Assembly: GCA_902834055.1 (NCBI GenBank)
Contig: CADFHB010000017.1
Location: 1-14,103 of the forward strand
Reading direction: 5' to 3'
Origin: Lactobacillaceae bacterium
GTDB taxonomy: Bacteria > Bacillota > Bacilli > Lactobacillales > Lactobacillaceae
DNA: 14,103 bases
In this document: piece by piece, positions 1-9,806 of the stretch
Position numbering within the stretch: position 1 is the first letter of the stretch
Layout: every line of letters starts with the position of its first letter
Translations under genes and position numbers: made by a program
The notes under the pieces: model-generated
Told to the model about the DNA's origin: nothing
What the model saw: only the letters and a program-made list of their open reading frames with translations
The model's database searches: none

Positions 1-282
1 ACGCTGACCGTAGATCATGGTAAAGAGTTCGCTAACTACCAGGCAATTGAGCAGCTAACTGGTACTCCGGTTTATTTTGCCCATGCTTATTCACCACATG
101 AACGCGGTAGTAATGAGAACCGTAACCGAGTTTTACGGCGCTTTATTCCCAAAGGCCAAGCTATTGAAGCGTTAAGCGATCACAAGCTAGTTCAAATTAA
201 TTGGTATCTGAATTCCCGACCACTTAAATGTCTTAACTGGCATACACCAATCGAGATCTTCCTGCTTAATTTACGTCATTAA
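1..282 (+). CDS. IS30-family transposase, C-terminal part (5' end outside window)
   Basis: Frame 1 is open from the first base to a TAA at 280-282, giving 93 residues with no start codon because the gene begins outside the window. The residues read as the end of an IS30-type DDE integrase-fold catalytic domain. An acidic residue sits in TVDHGKEF (Asp5 of the visible part). The closing glutamate is in SPHERGSNEN (Glu39), followed by LRRFIPKG. The Asp-Glu spacing of 33 intervening residues is the IS30-family value. The tail NWYLNSRPLKCLNWHTPIEIF is the usual C-terminal block. The enzyme would cut and join the ends of its own insertion sequence. Nothing visible breaks the frame, but whether the whole gene is intact cannot be judged here. 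Confidence 0.9.
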   Translation, partial: TLTVDHGKEFANYQAIEQLTGTPVYFAHAYSPHERGSNENRNRVLRRFIPKGQAIEALSDHKLVQINWYLNSRPLKCLNWHTPIEIFLLNLRH

Positions 283-312
283 ATTCGTTCAAGTTATTTC
301 TTGCAATCTGCC
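1..312 (+). mobile_element. Right end of an IS30-family insertion sequence (partial)
   Basis: The transposase stop at 282 is followed by about 30 bases (283-312) ending TTGCAATCTGCC. This is the position where an IS30-type terminal inverted repeat is expected. The other end of the element is outside the window, so the repeat cannot be matched and the exact boundary and target duplication are inferred. The next gene, on the opposite strand, has its stop codon at 318-320, so the element appears to abut that gene without entering it. Confidence 0.55.
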
Positions 313-317
313 TAATA

Positions 318-1478
318 TTAATCATCTTCAACCGTGACAATAAACAAGTTATGACCAAACCGCGATAGGTTCTCAATATTTTGCAACAAGAGCAGGATCC
401 ATGAGAAGGCCAGGCCAAATTCCAATAACTCAAACGCCGTTAACGACAAGTAATCGGTTAGTTTAAAGATAATGTATTCCGCCCCCATGATGGCCCCCAT
501 GACGTAAGACAATACCAAGAATTGTTTAGTCACCGCTGGCAGTAACCACCTAACCGTCGCAATTAGGATTAAGATGATGTAGACCAGCCACATTGAAATA
601 CGGTCGTGGAGGATATGGAACTGAGGGTCATTAGGGAAAAGCCCAATCGATGCAATGCACACCGATAACCCATAAAGCAGCCACCGCAAAACAAGGATCT
701 TTTTCCCCGAAAACCGTTTTTGAAGGTTAACAAACAAGTAGTCGACCAGGGTCATCATCAATACCCCAGAGAAGATCAAGGTTACGTTGAACTGAAAGTT
801 AGCTGAATTTTCAGCGGTCCCCAAAAAGCTAAAGTTGTGTTTCCACCAGTCACGACTGGAATTAGTAAGGATGGAGAAAACCATCCCCCCGATAATCATA
901 ATGGTCAATAGGTTAGTGATCACGCTGGTGGTAAGAGTCATCGCCAGGTTAATCATGACGTAATTGATTACCGCAATGATGATGAAAATCATCACAGATG
1001 AAGTATAGATATCAAAACTAGCATCCATAAACATCCACCATAGTAACCAAAAGGCGGCATAAAGGGAAAACACCAGTATTAAGCCGGTCGCAATTACAAT
1101 TGTCGGCAGATTTCGCCAGTAAAGTTCCTTGGTGGGTCCAGTTCGGTGGATCTTCGTCCAGATCGCCGTAATGGTAAATATTACTAGCCCACAAATCATT
1201 CCCAAAAGCGTGGCCCCGTTAGCAATTGAATAGTCCTTGCCGTTAAGCGCGATTTGGCGGATCGCCTGGCTACGCGTGTAAACAAAGAAGATGACCATCG
1301 CCAATAAGGCCGGGACCGTATACAGCCAAATGTTAATCTGCGGTAGTTGGTCAATCACGTTGGCCGGTCGGATATTGAATTGTTTATGGCTCACACTAAG
1401 GGATAACTTATCGCCAGGCTCTAAATCCGTATCACGCAGGGCTGCCGCCTGGATTTCAATCTTATATTTTTTTACCAA
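318..1478 (-). CDS. Polytopic membrane protein with AbrB-like N-terminus and DUF998-like region
   Basis: Function unknown; 386 residues. Residues 1-40 are soluble and resemble an AbrB/MazE/SpoVT swapped-hairpin domain: basic start, ALRDTDLEPGDKLSLSV, then FNIRP. About ten hydrophobic segments follow, near 47-67, 88-107, 124-151, 157-180, 184-205, 231-252, 262-281, 294-314, 319-340 and 347-368. The second half carries FSFLG (216-220), FN (230-231), GLFP (279-282) and an H...H pair (288, 291), a pattern I associate with DUF998 membrane proteins. The start is TTG, chosen because GAGAGGGGGAAGA lies directly upstream and the next Met is far inside the protein. The gene begins just after the rpoC terminator with no separate promoter visible, so it is probably expressed by read-through from rpoBC. 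Its stop lies about 6 bp from the putative IS30 end. The DUF998 assignment is from remembered patterns; the membrane topology is clear. Confidence 0.75.
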   Translation of the reverse strand: MVKKYKIEIQAAALRDTDLEPGDKLSLSVSHKQFNIRPANVIDQLPQINIWLYTVPALLAMVIFFVYTRSQAIRQIALNGKDYSIANGATLLGMICGLVIFTITAIWTKIHRTGPTKELYWRNLPTIVIATGLILVFSLYAAFWLLWWMFMDASFDIYTSSVMIFIIIAVINYVMINLAMTLTTSVITNLLTIMIIGGMVFSILTNSSRDWWKHNFSFLGTAENSANFQFNVTLIFSGVLMMTLVDYLFVNLQKRFSGKKILVLRWLLYGLSVCIASIGLFPNDPQFHILHDRISMWLVYIILILIATVRWLLPAVTKQFLVLSYVMGAIMGAEYIIFKLTDYLSLTAFELLEFGLAFSWILLLLQNIENLSRFGHNLFIVTVEDD

Positions 1479-1493
1479 CTATCTTCCCCCTCT

Positions 1494-1536
1494 CAAATAA
1501 AAAAGGGTAATGACAAACATTTGCCATCACCCTTTT
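1494..1536 (-). terminator. Intrinsic terminator after rpoC
   Basis: On the minus strand AAAAGGGTGATGGCAAA pairs with TTTGTCATTACCCTTTT (two G-U pairs, 2-nt loop), and a run of six T follows. It lies 15 bp beyond the rpoC stop and only about 5 bp upstream of the ribosome binding site of the next gene, so it should cap the rpoBC transcript and meter read-through into the membrane-protein gene. Confidence 0.85.
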
Positions 1537-1551
1537 AATAGTTAATATTGA

Positions 1552-5187
<3,636 letters not shown>

Positions 5188-5202
5188 AGGATGTTCCTCC
5201 TT
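5188..5202 (-). promoter_or_regulatory. Ribosome binding site that fixes the TTG start of rpoC
   Basis: Minus-strand AAGGAGG occupies 5196-5202, separated by 8 bp from TTG at 5187-5185. The strong site at ideal distance supports this non-ATG start. The rest of the rpoB-rpoC gap (5203-5239) shows no terminator and no convincing promoter. Confidence 0.85.
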
Positions 5203-5239
5203 ATTTTATAATGCATGAGCGAAGAACTATTTTTTAATC

Positions 5240-8200
5240 TTAATTGGTCTTATCTTCAGTTGAAGATGATGAGGCGGCCTTATCAGCATCCTTCTTATCC
5301 TTATCTTTGTTGTCCGCATTGTGTTGTTCAGCATACTTAGCCAAGGCATCAACACTAACAACTTCTGAATCATCTTCATCCATGTTCTTCAGTTGGATTT
5401 CGTTTTGGTTGCCATCGAGCACCTTCATGTCCAGACCCAACGCTTGTAATTCCTTAACCAATACCCGGAAGGATTCTGGGACCCCTGGCTTTGGAATCGA
5501 TTCACCATTGATGATGGCATCGTAAGTCCGAACACGACCAACAGTATCATCAGACTTGTAAGTCAAGATTTCTTGCAAGGTGTAAGCAGCCCCGTAAGCT
5601 TCCAGGGCCCAAACTTCCATTTCACCAAACCGCTGACCACCGAACTGGGCCTTACCACCAAGTGGTTGTTGCGTAACTAATGAGTATGGACCAGTTGACC
5701 GGGCGTGAATCTTGTCATCAACCATGTGGGCCAACTTCAGGTAGTGCATTGAACCAACGGCAATCCGGTTTTCAAATGGTTCACCGGTCCGGCCATCGTA
5801 CAGGATTGTCTTACCATCTTCAGGGAAGCCGGCTTCACGGACGGCATCCCAAACATCCTTGTCGGTAGCCCCATCAAAGACTGGCGTTGCCATGTGGATT
5901 CCTAGCCGCTTAGCAGCCATCCCCAAGTGCAATTCCAGCAGCTGACCAATGTTCATACGACTTGGCACACCCATTGGACTCAGCATGATATCGATTGGCG
6001 TTCCGTCTGGCATGTATGGCATATCTTCTTCAGGGATAACGATGGAAACCGTCCCCTTGTTACCGTGACGACCAGACATCTTATCACCAACTTGGATCTT
6101 CCGCTTTTGAGCAATGTAAACCCGGACCATGGTGTTAACACCTGGTGAGAGTTCGTCACCGTTTTCGCGGGTAAAGATCTTAACGTCTTGGACAATTCCG
6201 CCGCCACCGTGAGGAACACGGAGTGAGGTGTCACGTACTTCACGTGACTTTTCACCAAAGATGGCGTGCAACAGCCGTTCTTCAGCTGATAATTCGGTCA
6301 TTCCCTTTGGCGTAACCTTACCAACTAAGATGTCACCATCGTGAACTTCGGCACCAACCCGAACGATCCCGTCTTCATCAAGGTCCTTCAGTGCGTCGTC
6401 ACCGACGTTTGGAATTTCACGGGTCATTTCTTCTGGTCCCAGCTTAGTTTCCCGTGCTTCGGACTCGTATGACTCAATGTGAATTGACGTGTAAACGTCA
6501 TCCTTGACCAGACGTTCGTTGATGGCAATGGCATCTTCGAAGTTGTACCCTTGCCAAGTCATGAAGGCAATTAATGGGTTTTGACCAAGTGCCAATTCCC
6601 CTTCTTCCATTGATGGACCATCTGCCAAGACATCGTCAGCATCCACATATTCACCAACTTTGACGATTGGCCGTTGGTTGTAGTTCTTACCACCGTTGGA
6701 ACGACGGAACTTCATTAACTTATAAGTATCAAGTGAGCCGTCTTCTTCACGAACACGAACTTCGCGAGCATCGACGTATTCAACAGTACCAGGCTTCTTA
6801 GCAATCAGGGCCACCCCAGAGTCGTGAGCTGCTTTATAGTCGATACCAGTACTTACCAACGGTGCGTGAGGGTTAATCAACGGAACAGCTTGCCGCTGCA
6901 TGTTGGCACCCATCAGGGCACGGTTGGAGTCATCGTTTTCAAGGAAAGGAATACATGCGGAAGCAACGGAGACAACTTGTTTTGGCGAAACGTCCATGTA
7001 GTCGACGTTTTCAACACTAGTTTCAACGTATTCATCCTTGTCACGAGCCATAACTTCATCATCAACAAAGGAACCATCATCATTCAATGGTGAGTTAGCT
7101 TGGGCGATGACAAAGTTATCTTCTTCATCGGCAGTCAGGTAGTCGATCTTATCAGTTACCTTGTGTGTCTTCCATGAAACACGACGGTATGGTGTTTCAA
7201 TGAACCCATACTTATTAACACGAGCATATGAGGATAGACTGTTAATCAGACCGATGTTCGGACCTTCTGGCGTTTCAATTGGGCACATCCGGCCGTAGTG
7301 CGTGTAGTGCACGTCACGAACTTCATATCCGGCCCGGTCACGGGTCAAACCACCAGGACCAAGGGCGGACAGACGACGCTTATGGGTCAATTCACCCAGC
7401 GGGTTCGTCTGGTCCATGAATTGTGACAGCTGTGAAGAACCGAAGAATTCTTTAATTGAAGCAACTACTGGCCGAATGTTGATCAGCTGTTGAGGTGTGA
7501 CAGTATCGGGATCTTGAATTGACATCCGTTCCCGAACCACCCGTTCCATCCGGGCAAGGCCGATCCGGAACTGGTTTTGTAACAACTCACCTACGGAACG
7601 AATCCGCCGGTTACCCAAGTGGTCAATATCATCAGTCGAACCAATACCTTCTTGCAAGTTAAAGAAGTAGTTCAATGAAGCAAGGATATCCGCTGGTTCA
7701 ATGTGCTTGTATTCCAACGGAATGTGACCATTGCCAATAATTGGCACAACCCGGTCAGGATCATTCTTGGAGTATACTAAGATCTTTTGCAGCTTAACTG
7801 GTTCCGTTACTACGGCTTCGTCAGATGGTGTGTAAGTAACCATCTTAAAGTCGTCACGGTCCAAGTAAGGTTCCAACTTCTTAAGAACTTCCTTGGTAAC
7901 CGCATCCCCCTTTTGGGCCAGTACTTCACCGGTGTCAGGGTTAGCCAGCGTTTCTGCTAAGGTTTCGCCCAGCAGACGGTACTTAAGCATTAACTTCTTG
8001 TTAGTCTTGTAACGGCCAACCGGAGCCATGTCATAACGCTTTGGATCGAAGAACCGGGCTGTCAGCAAGTTACGGGCGGAATCAGCCGTCTTTGGTTCAC
8101 CTGGACGTAGCCGTTCATAGATATCCTTCAGTGCTTCTTCGACACGGGAATCTTCGGCGTTCTTGTGAACATCCTTATCCAGCGTTAATGATAGGGTCTC

Positions 8201-8845
8201 ACTGTCGCCACCAAACATATCAATAATTTCATCATCGGAACCAAAGCCCAATGCCCGTACTAATTCAGTCATTGGCAATTTCCGAGTCCGGTCGATCCGG
8301 ACGTAGGAAATGTTCTTAGCATCGGTTTCGTATTCGAGCCAGGCACCACGGTTTGGGATAAAGGTAGCGCCGTAGCTTGGCCGACCATTCTTATCAGCTT
8401 CTTCATTATAGTAAACACCTGGGGAACGAACTAATTGTGAAACAATTACCCGTTCGGCACCGTTAATAATGAAGGTCCCCTGGTCAGTCATCAGTGGGAA
8501 GTCACCAAAGAATACGTCTTGGGACTTAATCTCACCAGTTTCGTGGTTGGTTAACCGTAAAGTAACGTGGAGTGGTGCTGAGTAGTTAGCATCGTGTTCA
8601 CGTGCTTCATCAACAGTGTACTTAGGTTCTAAAAGTTGATAATCAACGAATTCCAGGGAAAGCTTACCTTGGAAGTCATCAATTGGCATAATATCATCAA
8701 ACATTTCCCGCAGACCCTTGTCCATAAACCAATTGTAAGAATCGGTTTGGATTTCAATCAGGTTTGGTAACTCGAGAACTTCTTTGATTCGGGAGTAACT
8801 ACGACGGGTACGGTGCTTACCGTATTTTACTAAATGTCCGGCCAA
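5240..8845 (-). CDS. rpoB: DNA-directed RNA polymerase subunit beta
   Basis: This is the second-largest RNA polymerase subunit, forming the active-site cleft with RpoC. The frame is open from a GTG at 8854 (1204 residues), but that codon overlaps the ribosome binding site. TTG at 8845-8843 has AGAGAGG exactly 8 bp upstream, so I choose it, giving 1201 residues starting (M)[20 protein letters not shown]. The rifampicin pocket (about 470-500) reads [14 protein letters not shown]...[13 protein letters not shown] and keeps the Asp, His and Ser corresponding to E. coli 516, 526 and 531, a drug-sensitive type. Other landmarks are [14 protein letters not shown] (about 521-534), [12 protein letters not shown], and [13 protein letters not shown] near the end. 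The last 25 or so residues are a charged, Lys/Asp/Ser-rich tail beyond the conserved body. It is first in the rpoBC operon, behind its own strong promoter and a structured leader. Confidence 0.99.
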   Translation of the reverse strand: MAGHLVKYGKHRTRRSYSRIKEVLELPNLIEIQTDSYNWFMDKGLREMFDDIMPIDDFQGKLSLEFVDYQLLEPKYTVDEAREHDANYSAPLHVTLRLTNHETGEIKSQDVFFGDFPLMTDQGTFIINGAERVIVSQLVRSPGVYYNEEADKNGRPSYGATFIPNRGAWLEYETDAKNISYVRIDRTRKLPMTELVRALGFGSDDEIIDMFGGDSETLSLTLDKDVHKNAEDSRVEEALKDIYERLRPGEPKTADSARNLLTARFFDPKRYDMAPVGRYKTNKKLMLKYRLLGETLAETLANPDTGEVLAQKGDAVTKEVLKKLEPYLDRDDFKMVTYTPSDEAVVTEPVKLQKILVYSKNDPDRVVPIIGNGHIPLEYKHIEPADILASLNYFFNLQEGIGSTDDIDHLGNRRIRSVGELLQNQFRIGLARMERVVRERMSIQDPDTVTPQQLINIRPVVASIKEFFGSSQLSQFMDQTNPLGELTHKRRLSALGPGGLTRDRAGYEVRDVHYTHYGRMCPIETPEGPNIGLINSLSSYARVNKYGFIETPYRRVSWKTHKVTDKIDYLTADEEDNFVIAQANSPLNDDGSFVDDEVMARDKDEYVETSVENVDYMDVSPKQVVSVASACIPFLENDDSNRALMGANMQRQAVPLINPHAPLVSTGIDYKAAHDSGVALIAKKPGTVEYVDAREVRVREEDGSLDTYKLMKFRRSNGGKNYNQRPIVKVGEYVDADDVLADGPSMEEGELALGQNPLIAFMTWQGYNFEDAIAINERLVKDDVYTSIHIESYESEARETKLGPEEMTREIPNVGDDALKDLDEDGIVRVGAEVHDGDILVGKVTPKGMTELSAEERLLHAIFGEKSREVRDTSLRVPHGGGGIVQDVKIFTRENGDELSPGVNTMVRVYIAQKRKIQVGDKMSGRHGNKGTVSIVIPEEDMPYMPDGTPIDIMLSPMGVPSRMNIGQLLELHLGMAAKRLGIHMATPVFDGATDKDVWDAVREAGFPEDGKTILYDGRTGEPFENRIAVGSMHYLKLAHMVDDKIHARSTGPYSLVTQQPLGGKAQFGGQRFGEMEVWALEAYGAAYTLQEILTYKSDDTVGRVRTYDAIINGESIPKPGVPESFRVLVKELQALGLDMKVLDGNQNEIQLKNMDEDDSEVVSVDALAKYAEQHNADNKDKDKKDADKAASSSSTEDKTN

Positions 8846-8860
8846 ACTGTTCACCTCTCT
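8846..8860 (-). promoter_or_regulatory. Ribosome binding site that selects TTG over GTG for rpoB
   Basis: Minus-strand AGAGAGGTGA matches the anti-Shine-Dalgarno sequence and contains the GTG (8854-8852) within it. TTG at 8845 lies 8 bp after AGAGAGG, the ideal distance. The GTG is therefore probably part of the binding site and not the start codon. Confidence 0.75.
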
Positions 8861-8870
8861 AATTTGTTGG

Positions 8871-9019
8871 GTGGGTTCATTTGAATGTTACATTTTGTTT
8901 ACAAATGGTCCAAAAACCAACTTTTGGGCAAAAAAAATCCAAAAACAGTCTAAAAACTGTCTTTGGTTTTATAGTAGAACCCGATGGACAATAGATCACC
9001 GGCATTCAAATGAACTCAC
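8871..9019 (-). ncRNA. Structured rpoB leader RNA (candidate Lacto-rpoB motif)
   Basis: The rpoB 5' untranslated region folds around a long-range stem. Minus-strand GTGAGTTCATTTGAATG (9019-9003) pairs with CATTCAAATGAACCCAC (8887-8871): 16 of 17 pairs form, with a single A-C mismatch. Inside, in order, are a CCGGTG/CATCGG hairpin (9002-8981), the terminator hairpin (8966-8939) and a CATTTG/CAAAATG hairpin (8907-8891). The 3' arm of the closing stem ends 10 bp before the ribosome binding site. A 'Lacto-rpoB' RNA motif is established as a conserved structure in 5' regions of rpoB in lactic acid bacteria. Assignment of this leader to it rests on location and host group, because I did not compare it with the published consensus. 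The structure itself is read directly from the sequence. Confidence 0.72.
8930..8966 (-). terminator. Intrinsic terminator (attenuator) inside the rpoB leader
   Basis: On the minus strand CCAAAGACAGT and ACTGTTTTTGG form an 11-bp stem (one G-U pair) with loop TTTTAG, followed by A and eight T residues. It lies downstream of the consensus rpoB promoter and upstream of the start codon, so transcripts from that promoter must pass it to reach rpoB. An alternative role as the tetR terminator is possible, but does not remove the need for rpoB transcripts to read through it. Confidence 0.82.
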
Positions 9020-9025
9020 AATTAC

Positions 9026-9040
9026 ATACTGTATCAGTAT
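9026..9040. promoter_or_regulatory. Palindrome overlapping the rpoB -10 box and start region
   Basis: ATACTG-TAT-CAGTAT is a perfect 6-bp inverted repeat with a 3-bp centre. It covers five of six bases of the rpoB -10 and extends toward the predicted start. A repressor bound here would block initiation. No factor is identified, and A/T-rich palindromes of this size can arise by chance. Confidence 0.35.
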
Positions 9041-9064
9041 AAGATCATTGAATTGTTATGTCAA
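9036..9064 (-). promoter_or_regulatory. Strong sigma-A promoter of rpoBC
   Basis: Minus strand: -35 TTGACA (9064-9059), 17-bp spacer, -10 TATACT (9041-9036), i.e. 6/6 and 5/6 consensus matches at ideal spacing. The expected start point is near 9029, giving a leader of about 184 nt. Upstream, 9066-9085 is almost pure A/T including the palindrome TAAAAGCTTTTA (9067-9078), which would suit an UP element for the alpha subunits. This upstream tract overlaps the last codon and stop of tetR. Confidence 0.88.
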
Positions 9065-9081
9065 TATAAAAGCTTTTAAAA

Positions 9082-9675
9082 TTAATTCCGCTTGGCCAAG
9101 CCGTTAACAATGCAGTCAACAATTAGCTTATCACGTTGTTCAGTAGTAATTGAATGGCCACCAATTAGTTGGTAAGTGCCAAATACCGGCGCCAAACTTG
9201 CCAAGAAGATCTCCGCAGCTTCTTTTGGCAAGAGGTCGGCCCGCAAATTAACTTCTGACTGCTTAAAGTAGTCCCCAATCGGTTCCAAGTAGTCCATCGT
9301 AAAGATCATGTTCAGCTTTTGCTGGGCGCTCTTTGATAACAGGACCATCGCCTGATTGTACTGGTCATAAATACTCAGTGGGTGGTACTTCTTAAGAATG
9401 TGGACAATTTCTAAGAGTTGTTCTTCCGGCTTCAAGCTATGCTTTCGGATAATTTTATTAATCTCTTGGCGAATCTTTCGTGACAGTCTCGTCATTACTT
9501 CCAGGTATAAGACCTCCTTATCATTAAAGTGGTGGTAAAGCGCTGGCTGGGTGATACCAATCTGCTTGGCAATATTGCGCGTTGAAGTCTCGCCGAAGCC
9601 CTTTTGCAAGAACAGCTTAGTCGCTGTCTTCAAAATAGCTTGACGAGTCTTCTCCAATTGTTCTGCTCGTTTCAT
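9082..9675 (-). CDS. TetR/AcrR-family transcriptional regulator
   Basis: 197 residues, typical length. The N-terminal TetR DNA-binding domain spans about 8-57, with the helix-turn-helix in STRNIAKQIGITQPALYHHF (31-50) followed by NDKEVLY. The remaining residues form a helical ligand-binding and dimerisation domain that is not conserved enough to predict a ligand. The ATG start has GAGGAGG about 10 bp upstream. It sits between clpC and rpoB in the same direction, has its own -10 box, and has no divergent transporter or enzyme gene beside it, so its target is not evident. There is no clear terminator of its own: the rpoB promoter overlaps its 3' end and the first hairpin terminator downstream is the one in the rpoB leader. 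Family assignment is firm, function unknown. Confidence 0.93.
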   Translation of the reverse strand: MKRAEQLEKTRQAILKTATKLFLQKGFGETSTRNIAKQIGITQPALYHHFNDKEVLYLEVMTRLSRKIRQEINKIIRKHSLKPEEQLLEIVHILKKYHPLSIYDQYNQAMVLLSKSAQQKLNMIFTMDYLEPIGDYFKQSEVNLRADLLPKEAAEIFLASLAPVFGTYQLIGGHSITTEQRDKLIVDCIVNGLAKRN

Positions 9676-9708
9676 TAAAAAAGTTCCTCCTCAAATTCGC
9701 TATCACCT

Positions 9709-9738
9709 ATTATATGACTATCGTTTATCACAAAACAA
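9709..9738 (-). promoter_or_regulatory. Predicted promoter of the tetR-family gene
   Basis: Minus-strand -10 TATAAT (9714-9709) is a perfect match. The best -35 is TTGTTT (9738-9733) with an 18-bp spacer, a weak match. Repeated GATA/GTGATA motifs flank the -10 (plus-strand TATC at 9701, 9719 and 9726) and could be regulator contacts, but no clean palindrome is formed. Confidence 0.55.
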
Positions 9739-9749
9739 CTTATTTTCAA

Positions 9750-9797
9750 AGCAAAAGCGCTTGAGAGCCGGCATTATTTACCGTTCTCAAGCGCTTT
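9750..9797 (-). terminator. Hairpin terminator after clpC
   Basis: A perfect 13-bp inverted repeat (AAAGCGCTTGAGA at 9754-9766, TCTCAAGCGCTTT at 9785-9797) with an 18-nt inner region starts about 10 bp beyond the clpC stop. The T run is short (four T, then GC, then TTT), so termination may be less tight than after rpoC. Confidence 0.75.
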
Positions 9798-9806
9798 ACT
9801 AAACAT

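Noticed and set aside
470..500. Possible rifampicin-resistance change in RpoB (residue numbers)
   Set aside because: The positions equivalent to E. coli Asp516, His526 and Ser531 are all the sensitive residues.
8852..8854. GTG as the rpoB start codon
   Set aside because: It lies inside the AGAGAGGTGA ribosome binding site and leaves no spacing, whereas TTG at 8845 is 8 bp from AGAGAGG.
8885..8913. Second rpoB promoter downstream of the leader terminator (TTGGAC, 17 bp, TAACAT)
   Set aside because: The spacing is right but only 3/6 and 4/6 positions match, and the sequence is part of the leader hairpins. It is much weaker than TTGACA-17-TATACT upstream. If real, it would bypass the attenuator, so it deserves a start-site check.
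8921..8966. Classical antiterminator pairing between the terminator 3' arm and CCCAAAAG just downstream
   Set aside because: That partner is transcribed after the U run, too late to prevent termination, so it cannot act as an ordinary antiterminator.
9754..9797. Catabolite-responsive (cre-like) element suggested by AAAGCGCTT
   Set aside because: Both copies are the arms of a perfect 13-bp inverted repeat directly after clpC, which a terminator explains better.
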